From: Megamerina dolium
Taxonomy: Eukaryota > Arthropoda > Insecta > Diptera > Megamerinidae
Direction of reading: 5' to 3'
DNA length: 64,000 nt
Assembly (NCBI GenBank): GCA_963854835.1
Contig: OY978529.1
Coordinates: 44,925,321 to 44,989,320 of the forward strand
In this document: positions 36,762 to 49,496 of the stretch, in pieces
Position numbering within the stretch: position 1 is the stretch's first letter
Layout of the letters: each line of letters starts with the position of its first letter
Translations under genes and position numbers: made by a program
Notes under the pieces: model-generated
Database searches by the model: none
Seen by the model: the letters and a program-made list of their open reading frames with translations, nothing else
What the model was told of the DNA's origin: nothing

Positions 36762-36810
36762 TATATGTTTACCTCTTTAATACTGTAATAAGTAGAATTA
36801 CGCCATATAC
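36762..36810 (+). repeat. Right 49-bp direct repeat flanking the LINE
   Basis: It follows the A-rich LINE tail directly and repeats 35127-35175 with one mismatch. Confidence 0.9.
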
Positions 36811-37267
36811 GTACGTTTATACTGTACTATCTACCTGTAAGTAGAAAAAGAAAAATAAAAGTGTTGGAAATGACAAATATTATGAAATTGTTTTTCTTTT
36901 TATATTTTTACTTTTCTTTGCACGACATATCGCGGCGTGGAAAATTTCCACCGTGTGTGTGTGTATATATTTTTGGGGATTGTCCTGATGACCTTCATTG
37001 TGTGTTGGTATCATTTTTATTTGGTCAATTTTTTCTTATCAATGTGTTTGAATAATAAAGAAAATAAATTTATTGATAAAGTGCACAGAAGCATACACCC
37101 TCATCCTCACAATAAATTTATGAAAATTTAATATGCACGCTTTTAAAGCAGATAGCTAATGTCTATGTAACTTCCTTTCCTCTATATTAGCATTCAAGTG
37201 ATTTTAATTTAACAGATTGTGCTATATGAGTATTTTGTACAAATTATGCACAATACATATGCTAGTA

Positions 37268-37343
<76 letters not shown>

Positions 37344-38202
37344 TTTTTTTCATTAATAAATAGCTTTCGCAATGAATTGCCTATACCGCACCACATTAAA
37401 TAAATGTTCTCATAAACGAACGCAATCATTCGGTGCTGGGGTATAGTACAAATGAAGCAAATTACTCGTATGCGTGTAGGTTGTACATACATACATACAC
37501 ATACGAATTATATTAGATATGTGTGGCAATGCCTGATGTGTGAAACAAATTGAAAATTTTGAATGTATAATTTTAGGCTTATTATTTTTACAACATTGTG
37601 GTGTATAACTAACGAATACCTAAATGAGCAAAAGGTACAGTTTTTACCTATCGTTCATATTGTTTTTTGTTGTGTAGTACATTTTTAATAAATAAATAAT
37701 ACTAAAATGCAAAACGTTAACAATATTTATTCACTATGCCATTACTTTATTTCCTATTAAAAATTTACCATATTTTTACATTTACACATGTATTTTTTAT
37801 TTTTTAGAAATTATATCCGTTTTGCAAAACAAAAAAAAATCACGACCACTTCAACAACAATATCTACCTACAATATACATGTATTGTACAAATGTACAAC
37901 TAAAATAGTTGTTATTCCTACATATGTACATGATGTTGTTCCCTAAAACTCAATTTAAAACTTTTACTTCAATATGTTCAAGTAGCTACAATAAATATAT
38001 ACTAGCATGCATATGTATAGGCAATACAAACAACATAAGTTGTATTATGTACAAGTACATTAGAGTGGCCATTAATGGATCAACATTTCTGGCAACATTG
38101 CATTCGAATATATGGAACCAAAGACGTCGCGTCGCAAGGGACATCAAAATGTAAGACATTGAAATTGATAAATTTTAGTAATTTCTTAATGTCTCTAGAA
38201 CC
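36811..38202. other. Intron-like stretch with TA array
   Basis: Only the simple repeat at 37271 is recognised. Confidence 0.65.
37271..37340. repeat. (TA)n microsatellite, about 70 bp
   Basis: Uninterrupted AT dinucleotides followed by a T9 run. Confidence 0.95.
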
Positions 38203-38293
38203 TTCTTCTTCTTCCTCTTATGAGGCCATAAAACCGATGATCGATTTAGGTCGAACATTCGCTGGAGCCTGTTCTTCCATTCGCTCTCTAGAA
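38203..38293 (-). mobile_element. 3' tip of an RTE-like LINE, antisense
   Basis: CTTCTTCTTCCTCTTATGAGGCCATAAAACCGATGATCGATTTAGGTCGAA is the reverse complement of the LINE 3' end, followed by a short coding remnant near the VERM region (CTGTTCTTCCATTCGCTC). Only about 90 bases remain. Confidence 0.6.
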
Positions 38294-38465
38294 CTGTTAT
38301 CATAAAACCCTTCTAAGACCACATTCTAAATTACCGCCTCGGATTTTTAGCGGAAACAACTTCTGTAAAACATTTTGATGATAATATTTTTGATAACAAT
38401 ATTTTTAAATTAAATTATGCAGTGATCTTTTGATGCATTAAAAAGTTGCACTTTTGAAAAATCAT

Positions 38466-38600
38466 TGTTGTTGTTGTTGTTGTAACAGACTTTCGAAAAA
38501 GTTGTAACCCTGAGGTAGCAATCCTTGGTCCAGACCTCGGAAATGATCCAAGAGTCCGGAGTCTGTTCCGGGGCGGAGACCCGATTGCAGTGAGAACATT
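38466..38600 (-). mobile_element. Probable antisense LINE 3' end with (CAA)n tail
   Basis: TTGTTGTTGTTGTTGTTGTAACAG is the complement of a (CAA)n tail. It is followed by a GC-richer block (CCTTGGTCCAGACCTCGG, GTTCCGGGGCGGAGACCCG) typical of LINE 3' leaders in flies. There is no coding match, so the call rests on tail and composition. Confidence 0.4.
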
Positions 38601-41600
38601 AATGAAAAATCATTCATGTTGATTGCTTTTGTTCTTCAAACTGACGTTATATATTCCAGTATTCATTGATATTTTTTGAACTGTGCCTATCTTACGGTAT
38701 GATATTGGATATTATGTCTACAGTAAAATATTTTCATACAAAAAAAAAAAATATGTCGATTACAACTACACAATATTAAAAAAAAGTATGATGTCCGATG
38801 AACCAAAGTAGCCGCAATTGAGTAACTTAATCAGCATCCATAGCTGGATTACGCTGGATTAAGACTTACGAAAATAGCGGAAACACGTTTTTTTTTTGAG
38901 AATGGAATGAAAATCGATCCTCTCGAGTTATCGAATTGTAGAGTATGAAGTTTACATAAATATCGATTTCAGAGTTATCGAATTGAAAAATATGATGTTT
39001 AGATAAATATCGATTTCATAGACCAGTCCATTTACTCATTCATTGAATTATAATAACACCTTCGATTTTTGAAGGTTTCGTTGTATTGGATCGAATTACT
39101 CTGCTACTTCCCCTCTTCGGTCGGGAATTTGGATATTCATTCGATCGATAATAAGCAACTACCATCATTTCTAATGGCATGGACTACTGTTATTGCCGAT
39201 GACTGCTATCCGCTGGTATTATTGGGCCGTGTGAAAGTGAACGAATAAATCTATCATAAAATAGGCCTGAAAGCAGCCTTGCAGCGAACAGTTTTTAAAG
39301 TAGTTATTTAAAATATTTTCTGTCCAACAGAAAATGAATCATTTAAAATGGACAAAAATTTAGAGCCGTTATAGGGTACCGAATGTACCGAATAGGGTAC
39401 TCCTTTGTTTTTATTGTATCGCAATATCCTAGAAAACTACAATGTATGTACTCCATAGATGCATTGGACTATGAATATTTCATTAAAACTTTTCTTTTTT
39501 TTTTTTTTTTTGTTATTGTATATAAAACTTTGCACACTTCATTTGTTGTCGAAATTTTTGTAATAGGGTAAAGATCCCATATCTATATATATTGTTGCTT
39601 TTTAAATAAACTTTCAAAATTATTGTGACCAATGCGTCACATAATATATTTTTAAATGTTTTAATTGTTAATTTCTGGGTTTATTTTATTGGATATTTAA
39701 CCCCATAATTAATATTGCAGATGATTGTATAATGTACATGATAGTTGCTATAATCGTTTGCGTTTTAAATTGTTGAAATAAGAAACTCTTTGTTGTATTA
39801 AATGTTCATTAAATATTCCATTTTAAATCTCTCTCACATAATTTCATTTTCAAAGTACGTTCTAAATTTTAGTATGATTTATACACGATTCATGTTTCAT
39901 GCCTATTTGACCCAAACATTTTTCATATATATTTTTTCTTTTTTCTTCACTTGGTCCGTATTATATACAATATAAATATAATTGTTGCCGTTCTTAGCCG
40001 TAATAAACCCAATGAGGTTAAACTGATTGTATCATGATAAGCATCAACCATCCAAGCAACAAAGTCGCGACATAATGAATACAAAACTAAGTGCTCACAG
40101 TAAAAAGAAAGTGCAAACGCAAAAAGGTGCAAATAAAAATGTACAAAATGACCTTTTTGATGTACTTCCCCACAATTAAGAATTAATTAAAATTTGAATA
40201 ATAGGACTTGTGTACATTTTTTGTGCTTAGAAATAAAAATCCAACCAAAAAAAAAAAGGAAACATTCCAATTGAGCAATTTTGTGAACACTCTCATAATC
40301 CCATCGTACTATGGGAAACATGAATTATATGAAATCAAATATTTTCTGTATTAACCACTGAAAAGTAAATATCCCATCATTGTATATAGTACATCATAAC
40401 CATTCTTAAGCAGGTACACAGCCACAGTACAAAAAATAAAAAAATACTACATATAAATGCAAATACGAAGCTCTAGAAATTGAAAACATCAAGTAGAATT
40501 GAAAATCAAAAAAGAAAAATTTTCTCATTTCATTTGTAAATGTTCTACGAGTAAACGTATTGAAAACACATATCGTACGTAAAGTAGCCCCAAATATCGT
40601 TGTGACAAAGTGAGAGAAAAATGCTAAAATGACATTGGTTGCTGTGGTGAATAACGATGTATGGATTCCATTTTGTAATGGTATGATTACATAGGTGTTG
40701 TTGCATCAGTGCGCCATCTCCAACAAGCCAAACCAAGTAGAAAATCTTTTTTATTACAATACTCGTACATTCCATGTCAAAGCTTATGAACTGAAAGTGT
40801 TGCTTGCTCGATGTACCGAATAAGCAAACAAAAATGTAAAATGAATTACTGTAGTAGGAAGAACTCAATTAGGTCGAATACCAATTCTATCAGATTGGAT
40901 TTTCGATAAGACTTAAAAGTAATGAATTTACAATACCAATTGATATTTAGAAAAAAATGGAAAAGCTCAAAGCATTCGATCTATCGATTTCGTACAAATG
41001 GCCAGAATACAAAACATTTCACAGATTGGTGAAAAAAACTAATTAACTAACATCTAACTTTTTTTTTTCATATTTTTTTCCAACAAAAATAGAAATTGTT
41101 TTTCCCTTTAGCGTTTTATGATTTGATATGACTCAATCAGTATTTCGTTGAAGTTATATGCATCAAGTATATCAACAGAATCTAATATCGATACAAAATT
41201 TAGTATGCCTTAATATAATATTTATAATACCAACATATTAAAAAATCTGTTCATTTTATTTGCGCTTAAATTTACTATTATTAAACGACCTCGACCAAAT
41301 ATCGTATTTATTTTTGTAAAATCATTTTTTCATAGAAATGTCATAATATCAGTATGCACTTTTTAATAGCAACAATTGCAACAATAAATTGAAATCAATT
41401 GAAGAAAGAAGAAGTGGGAGTGGAAAATATAAAAAAGTCGTGTTGTATTTGTTGAAGTATTATGAAAGAAAAACTGACAAATGAAACTATTTTTCTCGAT
41501 TATTTCCATCATCTATGTCATTATCAGCATCATCATATATTTGCCATTTAGTTTTGTTTAAAGTTTTTTAAACTTTTTCCAACAAATTTGTTCAATCGAA

Positions 41601-41931
41601 CAAAAACTATATACCCACAGTGCTAAAATTTAATCGATAGAACGTAACAGTTGTCTATCTCAGAAGGTTTTTGTGAGGACTGTAGTGTATTTAATGCTAA
41701 TTGCGTGTCACAGTAGGATATCTGTGGATCTGTCACTGCAATGAACCAACCATGAAGCAGTTTCAATATTTTTGGTTTCTTTGAATGATTTGCAAGTTCA
41801 TTCTTATTAATGTCATAGTGAGTTTGTTCTTCCGTTTGCGACACCGATAAGGAGAAGTGACATATTTTGAAAAGTGTAGGTGAAAACATAAAGAGATAAA
41901 AATATTTCTACCATCTAATTAATATCTTATA
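38601..41931. other. Intron-like stretch
   Basis: A near-duplicate ATCGATTTC phrase pair occurs at 38960-39025 (TCGAATTG..ATATGA..TTTA..ATAAATATCGATTTC). No gene is seen. Confidence 0.6.
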
Positions 41932-42432
41932 GCCTAGACAGACGGCAGCCTAATTCCGGATTACCGAGTTAATTCGAATTAACTCGAGCATTAACTGCAG
42001 CTAAACTCCATGAGTTAATTCTCAAAATAAAAGAGGATTAGGACAATTTGCGATGGCAACACTTCTGAAAATTGACTATTGTGAATTTTTCTCCATCCAT
42101 TTTACAAAATATTAGGTGTGTTCGCTAACAAAAAACTTTCAACAATTGTTAACAGTTTTCAACATGAAAAGTCTTGGCGAACAAATAAATCCAGCTGTCA
42201 ATTATGAACGGTGAATGTCAATTTACAAGTTTCTGATAGTTTTCAGTTCACGTACTTCATATCGAGAGTGACAGATGACAGAAATTGATACTGATAGTAA
42301 TGTAAGTGAGCAGACCTAATAAAACAACAATCTGCCGTTTAGTTAATCCGCAATACTGCCGTCTGTCAGGTTAATATTTTATTCAGATTAAGTGCTCCGG
42401 TAATCCGGAATTAGGTTGCCGTATGTCTAGGC
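41932..42432. mobile_element. MITE family A, longest copy (about 500 bp)
   Basis: It starts GCCTAGACAGACGGCAGC after TA and ends in the inverse (GTTGCCGTATGTCTAGGC). The subterminal parts carry repeated AATCCGGATTA/TTAATTCGAATTAA words. It has no protein-coding capacity. Family A recurs at 6717-7069 and 16350-16485. The superfamily is not clear; a TA target is suggested by the other copies. Confidence 0.8.
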
Positions 42433-42981
42433 TGTTAGCGAATGGGTATAATTAACTGAAAATCTATTGACAATGATTTGAAGTATTTTTATGTCAATGA
42501 GTTTTCTTTATTATAGTTAGCAATAGTACAATGCAATTTTGAGGGACTCACAATAGCTCAATTCAAAGTTGGGACCCATAAATACTTCTATTCGCGGTTG
42601 TTCGTGCAATCATTTTATAATCCATTGTCTTTCAAATCAATTTTATCCATTCATTTGTGGTAACAACAAAGCAATTTTGACCTTTGGCAGTTGGCTGCTT
42701 TCTCTCTCGGAGTTGGAGTTCTCACTCGATTTATATGTGTGCTATCCATGTGTTATCAGTTGACGATTTGATTGAAAATGTTATCTTTATCTTACGGAAA
42801 TAAGACCATATCATTACATTTTGCATTTTTTAAATTACACATTTTTAAAAGCAATGCAATGTGTTTTCAAGTTTCATTGTCATAGATCAAATGAGCATAC
42901 TGCTTCTGTAGCAGCTGATGCTGCACCAATAACTGAAATTCATTATTTTCAAGTCAAGTAAATATGTAAATATGACATCCA

Positions 42982-43332
42982 GTGGTTGCCGTAGCTTAGT
43001 GATTAGTGTGATGATCTTCTGATCTGTAGGTCGTGGGCTCTCAATCCCCAGCTGAAGCATAAACAATTTAATAAGGAAATGATTTTTCTTTCGAACGGTA
43101 CCCACCTCTCGGCTAGCAATTAGCAATTCTTCCGGCAGTAATAATTTTCCATGGGAAGGCTTCTAAAAAAACTCTGTGACAAAGCTCAGAAAAAGTGATG
43201 TCGCAAGAGTTCTGCCGTTCGGGACCGGCGTTCTAATACCTTCCAAAATTTTTCAAGCATAACAGTAATGGAAGCGAAGATCGACCAAAGAGCGCTTCGT
43301 GGCTTATAAGTGCCACATATTTATTTATCTTT
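42982..43332 (+). mobile_element. tRNA-derived SINE, second copy
   Basis: It starts GGTTGCCGTAGCTTAGTG and keeps the Pol III-like A box, a weaker B box (GGGCTCTCAATCCCC) and the same body and tail as the copy at 29474. It has about one change in ten bases by eye and a short deletion near 43230. TATGACATCC before it (42971-42980) and TATGACATTC after it (43333-43342) look like a target duplication with one mismatch. Confidence 0.82.
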
Positions 43333-43611
43333 TATGACATTCATGCGATCGATAATCACCCATTTAACTTTTGGCAGATTACTCTTTCTTTCTTCAATAT
43401 TTAAAATGCCTTTAAATTTGTTTGGTTGATAATAATGTCTAGTTTACTGTAGCGGAATCAATTGATCAAACTATTGCGGAAGTATATTGATTCTTTATCC
43501 TTAGCCTACCTACCCACATATTATATTTACCAACCGTCTGTATAAACTATTTTATCAAAAGCATTCACTGATGTTTTTGACATCTGTGTACATTCAAAGC
43601 GACAATACAAT

Positions 43612-44221
43612 AGGGCTGTTCAGAATCTTGTGCATTTAAGATTGCAAATTCGTGCAATTGTAAATATTTATCATCAATTGTGAACGACTTTTTTGTTTAC
43701 TTTGCATTACTTGTTGCAAGCCAAGCTATTCACAGCTGATTGGTGAAATAGCAAATTATTTTGATGTTAAAATTGCGCACAAATTAGAAGAAATGCCGAA
43801 AAAAAGCTGTAAGGAGCAAATAGTCGACTCTTTAATTGACGAAGCTGCTGATGAAATTATGTGCAACGAAGGTATGAAATATTCTCTTCATAATTTCAGT
43901 AAATAACCATTTTTCATTAAATTAGAATTTGATGAGCATGCATTTTTTATTTATTTTTATTCTTTATTCTTTCATTCTTCATTTATTCTTTTTTTGATTT
44001 GTTCGCCTTCCATTTTCAGTTTTTTTTTATTTTGTTGCTGATCAGCTGTTAGTTTGCAATTCAGTGTTGCATACATAACCTACGGGTTTTTGGTGTTGCG
44101 TCGTTGCAAGAGTGTAGTAAATGCACGACTGTATATTTTGTTAGTGTAAAGCAAAAATTTACTACACCATTTTGCAATTGCAATGATGCAAGACCATTTG
44201 CACAAGATTCTGAACAACCCT
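43612..44221 (+). mobile_element. MITE family C (609 bp) with a retained coding exon
   Basis: The ends are inverted repeats: AGGGCTGTTCAGAATCTTGT on the left, and its inverse ACAAGATTCTGAACAACCCT on the right with one mismatch. The flanks are AAT on both sides (or TA if the element is taken as GGG..CCC). The short target site and GGGCTGTT ends recall PIF/Harbinger-type elements, though the target does not fit the usual TWA exactly. The middle contains a short coding exon with a splice donor (43793-43871). Confidence 0.78.
43793..43871 (+). pseudogene. Orphan first coding exon of the parent transposon
   Basis: ATG in the context AGAAGAAATG starts 26 codons plus one base. The peptide is MPKKSCKEQIVDSLIDEAAD and a few more residues, ending at GAAG|GTATGA, a good donor in phase 1. 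Acidic short N-terminal exons are common in intron-containing DNA transposon genes. Reading through would stop after about a dozen more codons. The rest of the transposase has been deleted. Confidence 0.5.
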
Positions 44222-46084
44222 AATATTTTTACAATAGTGTTTTGCAGAAATGCAAAAGTTACAGCTAGACAAATTATTTTTCCCGATTCATTTAATCGAA
44301 AAAGTAAATTTATTGTATTGCTGTTGCCTGTTGAAATTGAATACTATTTTTAAATACATTTGCAATCTGTTGTTTAGAATTAAATAGGATCAGCTAACCG
44401 TAAGATAAATATTTTCTTTGCAATATTTAGCAAATTTTGTCTTTGCAAGACCATACAAAATATTTTCACAAATATGCGTGATGTTTTTTTTTTTTTTGCT
44501 TCCTTTGTACCATCTACGAAGAGTGTTGGTATCCTGGGACAATTTACTTCTTTTCTGTATGGGTATACATATATATTTACATTCATGCATCATCCTGTGA
44601 GCTTCTTTACAAATAACAAGATCTGATTGTGCTAAATGTCCTACATAAGTATATACGGATATGTACATATGTACATTTATATATATATATATGTATGTAT
44701 GTAAATCACAAAAACGAATTGATATTAACCAGTTGTACTTGTATGCATACAAATACTTTATAGGATAGGAATCTACTCTTGGTTTGTATCAATTGAGCAT
44801 GAGTATCGTTCACTCACATTACTACTGCCCATGATACCCTTTTTTTTTTGCTTTATATCGTTTCTTCATTCATAACATTCTTTATTCTCTTCTTCAATAT
44901 CATTTTGCGTATATATACGACATGCATATCTATTTTTTGTCATCATACATATATTTACATACATATTGTTTGTATGTATTGTCAATAACTACACAAAAAA
45001 AAAAAAAAATATAACAGAGAAGAGTAAGTAAATAAATCGCATAATAAAGCCTCAAGCTGTATTTGGGAATTACGTAAATATACTCGTATAATACGCGTAA
45101 TTTTTTTTTTTTTTATAATTTATTTCTATGTACAAATAATACATGCAAATATATAAATAATATATACAAATACGGTCTCCTTAGAGAGCAAATGACTTTA
45201 GTGTATTTTCTTTTCACATAGAATTGTTGGCAATAAATTTAATAAATTTTTGTACATATGAAAAACGAATAAATATATATTTGCTAACAAACCAGACATA
45301 TACATATGTGTATGTATATGGTTGCATGCAAATTTATGACCATATGTAAATATGTGGAATATTTGGGAAAACTCAAAAAAATATAAGATTATTTTGAACT
45401 AAAATGGGGTTTCCAAGAAAGATCACTTTCGTAGTAGCTAAATTGAATTCATTAATACGAAAGACATCGAAATTGTTATCTAACAACAAAATGTTAATAT
45501 TCAAGCTCAATGCTTTGGAGCTCTGCTATTAATGCTTATATTGAAAGAATTCAGTATATTCAGTCCTAAATTCTTTCAACTGTTTGTCGATTGACACTAT
45601 TAAAACAAATATAAAAATCATTATCAACTTTAAGATGGAATCTTATAAAATCACCTTAATGCCGCAGCAAGAGAGCAGCTTCTTAAGCTATGCAAAATAA
45701 AAGTAATTAGTTATTAAGTTATTCCTTATGAATACATGACTTACGCAAGCTTTACATGATTGCTTTTTATCATAATACATTACATAATACCCATACATGC
45801 ATTATAACACAATCAGAAATTTGATTGTTATTAATGCTAATGCTGCTGTGGAATTATGATAATAAAATGTATATTTAGTTTGATAAGATTTTATTACTTA
45901 TCGTTAGTTTCGTAAGGAAAAAGTTTAGCAATAAAAAAGGAGTATTACACCAATTGTAAAACCAATTTTTTTTTATTGCCGAACATGGTGTTTATTTGGC
46001 GTATTTGCTGCAATCAACAAGGAAAACTAGGGACATATAGTAACGATTTTCGATCATCGTAATCAATATATTCACGATTAGGAA
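44222..46084. other. Intron-like stretch
   Basis: AT-rich, with T and A runs near 44480, 44840, 44993 and 45100. No gene is seen. Confidence 0.65.
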
Positions 46085-47810
46085 TATTCTATGCGTATTC
46101 ATACACAAGCACCGAAGACGCACCTTGATCTGGAAGACCAAAAGCGACTGCGACTGTCGAAAACGTCAAGCAAGTGTATCGAATCGTTTTGAAATTGTTG
46201 TGAAATTGCGCTACTTTATAAAGTAAAGCGCAATTTCTCCGTGGCAGAAACTTACACCGTTCTCCTGAGAAATCAACTGCAACGCTCTTCATCCCATGGA
46301 CCAAGAAAGTTGAGATTGAAGTAGACATCGCCATTGACAATCGAAGAATCTCAACGGTGAAAAACCCAAGTATCCTAGGCGTAACTTTCGATCATCTCCT
46401 CACTTTCTCCACTCACGCTGCTAAAACTCGCGATACCGTTTGCAAGCGCAACAATGTGGGCAAGGCCCTCGCTGGAAGTTCATGGGATAAAGACAGCGAA
46501 ACATTACTTACAGCATACAAAGCGATAGGCAGATCAGTGGCGAATTATGCAACCTCCGTATGGACACCATCCATAAGTGACACACAGTGGCGTAGATTAC
46601 AAGGGGCCCATAATGCAGCACTCCGCACCATCACCGGTTGCCACCTTATGTCACACGAGGACCACCTGTACGACAAGACGAAGCTGCTGAAGGTCCGGAG
46701 AATACAACGAGTTGCTGGCCAGACAATTTTGGCTAGCCTGTCACATGGAAGAGCACCCCAACAACGCTCTTAGATTTGCGCCGCCACCCCCGAGGCGGAT
46801 TAGGAACGACTTGAAAATTTAAAATGACGACATTGACAGACTAACGAACAATAATTCGCTGAATCACAACTCGCACTCCTGTGCTTCCAAATGCTTGTAT
46901 GCGAAAGCGATAGAAGCTGCGACTAGTGCACACCAGCCCAACAAAATCCTTAACGGAAGACCCCCCCCACCTGTTGCCAACGTAGAAAAAATATTGCCCA
47001 GGAAAATAAGATGCATCCTGGCGTAGCTCAGGTCGGAATACAGTAAGTTCCACAATAATTATCTATCGAGAATTAATCCCAATATACCGGGCGAATGCCC
47101 CGATTGCGACCAATCACGACACAGTCCATCTATTCAATTGTCCCTTGCACCCTACAAATTTTACACCCGTACAGACCTGGACACAGCCACTTGAGGTAGC
47201 TACATTTCTAGGACTTGACTTCTACGAAGACACAAACAAACAATAGCTCGTGCATGCTAACGGCGACACAAATTGAAGTTGCCACAACAACAACATCGAA
47301 TCGTTTTGAGTGCTCGAAAAGTGAAGTTGTATGAATTAGCTGACGCCATAAGTATTTCAAAAGAATGGGTGGGATACATTTTGTATGATATTTTGGAGAT
47401 GAAAAAAAAATCAATCGGCGCGATGGATACACGTTTGTTGACCGTCGATCAAAAACGTCGGTTTAGTGTTGTTGCGACGTAGTCGAGCAGATTTGTTTCA
47501 ACATTTTGTCACAATAGATTAAACGTGGGTGCATTACCATACGTCTGAGTCCAGTAGGCAGTCTACAGAGTGGCTGGAAAGCCGCAAAAGCGGTCCAAAC
47601 CTACGAAAAAAGGAGCAATGCACCATGCGGAAGGGTTTGGCCTGCATTTTTTGGGATTCACAACGCATAATATTCATCAATTATCTGTGGAAGAGAAGAA
47701 GAGTTCTAGGAGTGGATTATGCAGCATTATTGGACAAACAACGAAAAAAAAAAAACAGCCTCATAGAACGAAGACAAAAGTTTTGTATGTGAAACATTTC
47801 AAATAATATT
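46085..47810 (+). pseudogene. Mariner-type transposase relic split by a LINE
   Basis: With the LINE 46193-47294 removed, one frame reads TSTEDAP*SGRPKATATVEN across the junction into KQVYRIVLSARKVKLYELAD, then AISISKEWVGYILYDILEMK and LLTVDQKRR. Later pieces in other frames include HYHTSESSRQS and KKGAMHHAEGFGLHFLGF. The linker SGRP and the second helix-turn-helix are mariner landmarks. The catalytic Asp region is lost to frameshifts. No terminal repeats were seen. Confidence 0.75.
46193..47294 (+). mobile_element. 5'-truncated jockey-like LINE with (CAA)n tail, inside a mariner relic
   Basis: It reads FSPEKSTATLFIPWTKK, then after a frameshift NPSILGVTFDHLLTF and KALAGSSWDKDSETLLTAYK (in the open piece 46357-46773), followed by LRTITGCHLMSHEDHLYD. 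Further on are a CPDCDQSRHS zinc-knuckle-like segment near 47095 and a tail of CCACAACAACAAC. The same family as 32523-33676. The 15-bp ATCGAATCGTTTTGA flanks it at 46178-46192 and 47295-47309. Confidence 0.85.
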
Positions 47811-49129
47811 CGGAGTGAATATGCAAAATAATAGGCGAAAGACTATGCAAGTTATGATGGTTGAAAGTTTGAGTGGGAGCTAGACTAAATAGTGGGTGTG
47901 GTTCATAAATTTTTTCCATACTTATTTCTAACTACAATATTAATCTCAATGTTAAATAAGATATTTCTAGACATAAGAAATGGCAGTGGTTTAAATTTAA
48001 ATAAAATTCAGGCAGTTTGTATGGGAGCCATTATAAACTTTGGGCGTCGCTCTTCCTTTTCTTGGAAAATAATTAGGCAGTATAAAATCAATCTATATAT
48101 AAAATATTCTTGTTCTAGATGGTATTTTAAGCAAGTTAATCTGTCCTCTGTCACTACTGTCATTCTTCGCTTCGACAAGGTTCAAAACCAACAAAAAGCC
48201 CCTGCTGGCTGGTCCATTATAAAACCAATATTAATTCATATGTGTATATTTTACGTATGTATAAATGACACTTTGCAGCGACAACCGCAAAGCTATGTTA
48301 TAATACTGAATTTAAAATTGTTTAAAATTATGATCACCTACAACGTCAAACATGTGAAAGACCGAATAGACTGAAAAATTGAAAAATATTATTTTCGCTG
48401 GTTTTTAAAAATATTATCATCATGTTTTTTTATACAAAATTAGAGAATTTGATATGATTTTGACAGCATTCTTAACATGTTGGTGTCATGTGCATAAACA
48501 TAGAAAATTGATATCATCATCATCATCATCTAATGTCTCATGTTCATACTAAATCATGAACACGTATTAAAGTTAAGCATTTAAGCATATCACGAAGAGA
48601 CTATTGTAAGATACTATATTTAGTATTTTTGTAAATATTTTCTTTAAAATTATGGATGTACTTTTTTTTTGCTCCCATGTCACACACACATACTTATTTA
48701 CGTTTACTTATTTTCTTTTATATTTTCAGGTAAGCTTCACGTCAAATTATTATCCATGTTATTATCCCTTATATGATATCAATAAAGATGAATAAGGAAG
48801 GAAGGTAAATTTATTTCATAAGATAATTTATTATACGAGTATATTTTCCTAATAATATATTGTACCTATATAAAGTATAAATTAAAATTTTGATTAAAAA
48901 CTACTCGATATATGCTATTGCTATTCCAAAGTAAATATTAATAAAAATTACGCAAAGTTAAGCTGCGTAAAAATCTACGCTAGTGGGTGCAAAGTAATTA
49001 ATTATACATATATTCAATATTGTTTCATTTTTAATGGGGGCCCTCCACGTGGCAAATATCGGGTAACATCTATCTGGCACCTCGTTTAGACGTTGTGCAT
49101 TGGACTTGAGACCATCCACAATGTAAAAA
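47811..49129. other. Intron-like stretch
   Basis: It includes a 160-codon + strand frame at 47892-48374 that I do not accept as a gene. A short ATC repeat lies at 48513-48531. Confidence 0.6.
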
Positions 49130-49460
49130 TGTACATGATGACCCCCGCAAACGAAATAAGGACCACGATTTATGGATACGGACCTGGAATGTCCGATTCC
49201 TGCCTCTATCCATCTGGTTGATATTCTTGATACACATAAGGCTGACCTAACCGCTCTACAGAAAATGAGTTTGAAGTGAAAGGGTTGCTTTAAACGAGCA
49301 TCCTGTGATATATATAACATTCACCATGCAGAGAGGCAAAAACTGGGACGTAGATTTTCTGTTGGCATGAGGCTCACAGTTCACACCTGTGAACGAACGG
49401 CTGGCAACAATCCACATTAGGACGCACCTTCATTACTGGATGTGTCATTCTGTACTGAAT
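49130..49460 (+). mobile_element. RTE-like LINE endonuclease-domain remnant
   Basis: Translation in pieces gives WNVR, then ADLTALQ-like and, near 49385, FTPVNERLATI, which are landmark segments of the AP-type endonuclease at the N-terminus of RTE LINEs. Stops and frameshifts interrupt it. It is the only part of the window covering the 5' half of this family. It ends in unrelated AT-rich sequence, with a possible antisense AAGT-type tail (CTTACTTACTTA) at 49485-49496. Confidence 0.65.
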
Positions 49461-49496
49461 GGGGCTACACGTAATACTTCACATACTTACTTACTT

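Noticed and set aside
47892..48374. 160-codon + strand frame
   Set aside because: No recognisable domain, AT-rich composition, no splice or regulatory support and no match to mobile-element proteins.
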